In this document: positions 62,726-64,000 of the stretch, in pieces
Position numbering within the stretch: position 1 is the stretch's first letter
How the letters are laid out: every line of letters starts with the position of its first letter
Assembly: GCF_001546455.1 (NCBI RefSeq)
Contig: NZ_KQ956819.1
Location: 207,526-271,525 of the forward strand
Reading direction: 5' to 3'
DNA length: 64,000 bases
From: Gardnerella vaginalis
GTDB taxonomy: Bacteria; Actinomycetota; Actinomycetes; Actinomycetales; Bifidobacteriaceae
Made by a program: the position numbers and the translations under genes
The notes under the pieces: model-generated
The model's input: only the letters and a program-made list of their open reading frames with translations
Told to the model about the DNA's origin: nothing
Databases searched by the model: none

Positions 62726-64000
62726 ATGACTGATACAGAGGAAACTCAAATCGCTGCTAACGATGCAGCAAAATCCACTAAGCCGCAAATGCCAGAGCAT
62801 GTTCGCGTGCGTTTTTGCCCTTCTCCAACTGGCACGCCTCACGTTGGCATGGTTCGTACTGCGCTATTTAATTGGGCGGAAGCGCGCCACACTCATGGCA
62901 AGTTGCTATTCCGCATTGAAGACACGGATAACGAGCGAGATAGCGAGGAAAGCTATCAGCAGATTATTGAGGCTCTTCGTTGGCTAAATATTGATTGGGA
63001 CGAGGGCATTGATGTTGGCGGAGAAAATGGCCCTTACCGCCAGTCTCAGCGTATGGAGATTTATAAGGATGTAGCGCAAAAGCTTTTTGAAGCAGGATAT
63101 GCTTACGAATCCTTCTCTACTCCAGAAGAGATTAAAGAGCGCAATATTGCTGCAGGTCGACCAGCTGAGTTTGGCTACGATGGCTATGATCGCAACCTTA
63201 CTGAGGAGCAGAAGCAAGCTTTCCGCGAGGAGGGCAGAAAGCCTGCACTTCGCTTAAAGATGCCAAATGAAGACATTACTTTTAACGATTTGATTCGTGG
63301 AGAAATCACTTTTAAAGCTGGATCTGTTCCAGATTATGTGATTGTGCGCCCGAATGGAGACCCACTTTACACGCTTACAAATCCTGTTGATGATGCATTG
63401 ATGGATGTAAACGTTGTTTTGCGCGGTGAGGATATTCTTAGTTCTACACCTCGTCAGATTGTGCTTTACCGTTATCTTATGGAAATGGGTATTGCTAAAG
63501 AAACGCCACTTTACGGCCATATGCCTTATGTTATGGGCGAAGGTAAGAAGAAGCTTTCTAAGAGAGACCCTGAGTCCAACTTGTTCTTGCATAGAGATAA
63601 CGGCTTTATTCCAGAAGGCTTGCTTAACTACTTGGCTTTGCTTGGCTGGTCGATTGCGCCTGATCGCGATGTGTTCTCTATGGACGAGATGATTGAAAAG
63701 TTTGATGTGCGAGACGTTAAGGCAAATCCTGCGCACTTTGACTTAGATAAGGCAATTTCCATTAATGCGGAGCATATTCGTATGCTTGATCCGCAAGACT
63801 TCTTGAATCGCTCTGTGCCTTACTTGCATAAGGATGGCGTTGTAAGCGCAGAAAGCTGGGATGCTTTGACTAGTCGCGAGCGCGAGGTGCTCACCGCTGC
63901 AGCTCCGCTTGTTCAGCCTCGCGTGCGCTTGCTTGGCGAGGTTGCTGGAATGGTTTCTAGCTTGTTAAGCGATGCAGCCTACATTGAGCCAGATGACGAT
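62726..64000 (+). CDS. gltX: Glutamyl-tRNA synthetase, cut by the window end
   Basis: The first 425 codons of a class I synthetase; the frame is open at the end of the window. HIGH-type motif [14 protein letters not shown], the [13 protein letters not shown] segment, [14 protein letters not shown] and the KMSKS-type [11 protein letters not shown] are present. An in-frame ATG at 62717 is the alternative start. The N-terminal 25 residues before the catalytic core are Thr/Ala/Glu-rich. No tRNA-Gln synthetase is visible here, so non-discriminating charging cannot be judged. Confidence 0.95.
   Translation, partial: MTDTEETQIAANDAAKSTKPQMPEHVRVRFCPSPTGTPHVGMVRTALFNWAEARHTHGKLLFRIEDTDNERDSEESYQQIIEALRWLNIDWDEGIDVGGENGPYRQSQRMEIYKDVAQKLFEAGYAYESFSTPEEIKERNIAAGRPAEFGYDGYDRNLTEEQKQAFREEGRKPALRLKMPNEDITFNDLIRGEITFKAGSVPDYVIVRPNGDPLYTLTNPVDDALMDVNVVLRGEDILSSTPRQIVLYRYLMEMGIAKETPLYGHMPYVMGEGKKKLSKRDPESNLFLHRDNGFIPEGLLNYLALLGWSIAPDRDVFSMDEMIEKFDVRDVKANPAHFDLDKAISINAEHIRMLDPQDFLNRSVPYLHKDGVVSAESWDALTSREREVLTAAAPLVQPRVRLLGEVAGMVSSLLSDAAYIEPDDD

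Overview
The window looks like a chromosomal segment of a low-GC member of the Bifidobacteriaceae, most probably Gardnerella. This rests on gene content and order: an atpBEFHAGDC operon with a short epsilon, zwf-opcA-pgl facing gnd, an FTR1/P19 iron locus with FtsX-type permeases, GlnR-like regulation and LPxTG surface proteins. AT-rich intergenic DNA and promoters suited to leaderless mRNAs fit as well. The species call is inference; no search was run. There is no prophage, insertion sequence, rRNA or CRISPR array. The only RNA gene I am sure of is an initiator tRNA-Met.

Layout. 1-6060: an array of five stem-loops, an FKBP lipoprotein, an envelope protein pair, a CnoX/YbbN-like thioredoxin-TPR protein, a small toxin-antitoxin pair and tRNA-fMet. 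6422-13394: the complete F1Fo ATP synthase operon. 13688-15172: an LPxTG surface protein. 15613-19168: two consecutive Fic-domain genes and an ApbE flavin transferase. 19340-28037: a possible small RNA, an iron-box-like palindrome and a seven-gene reductive iron-uptake locus (FTR1 permease, P19 lipoprotein, DUF2318 protein, two FtsX-type permeases, an ATPase and an FMN-binding lipoprotein). 28049-36070: an accessory stretch with small unknown genes, a NarL-type two-component system, YafQ/DinJ and HigBA-type modules and two AAA ATPases, sprinkled with copies of a 47-bp palindromic element. 36205-40485: nrdHIEF behind a pair of NrdR boxes. 40918-45928: oxidative pentose phosphate genes. 45978-64000: an OatA-like acyltransferase, pyrophosphatase, GlnR-like regulator, endonuclease III, an orphan solute-binding protein, valS, argS, brnQ, a MIF-like tautomerase, a GtrA protein, a histidine phosphatase, an unknown gene and the start of gltX.

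Main points for a second look. (1) The NrdF radical subunit lacks three of its metal-binding glutamates, replaced by Gln138, Ser198 and Lys232 with exact canonical spacing. This is the QSK signature of class Ie, metal-free DOPA-radical ribonucleotide reductase, and it sits in one operon with the NrdI it would need. (2) A 47-bp palindromic element occurs as three full and two half copies around the toxin-antitoxin and AAA ATPase genes; one half copy appears to supply the -35 box of a toxin-antitoxin promoter. (3) At least six genes have short tandem duplications lying exactly across their stop codons. (4) Five genes have a -10 hexamer exactly 7 nt before the ATG and no ribosome binding site, the architecture of leaderless transcripts. 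(5) The iron locus combines an ApbE enzyme with an FMN-binding lipoprotein, which suggests extracytoplasmic ferric reduction coupled to uptake.
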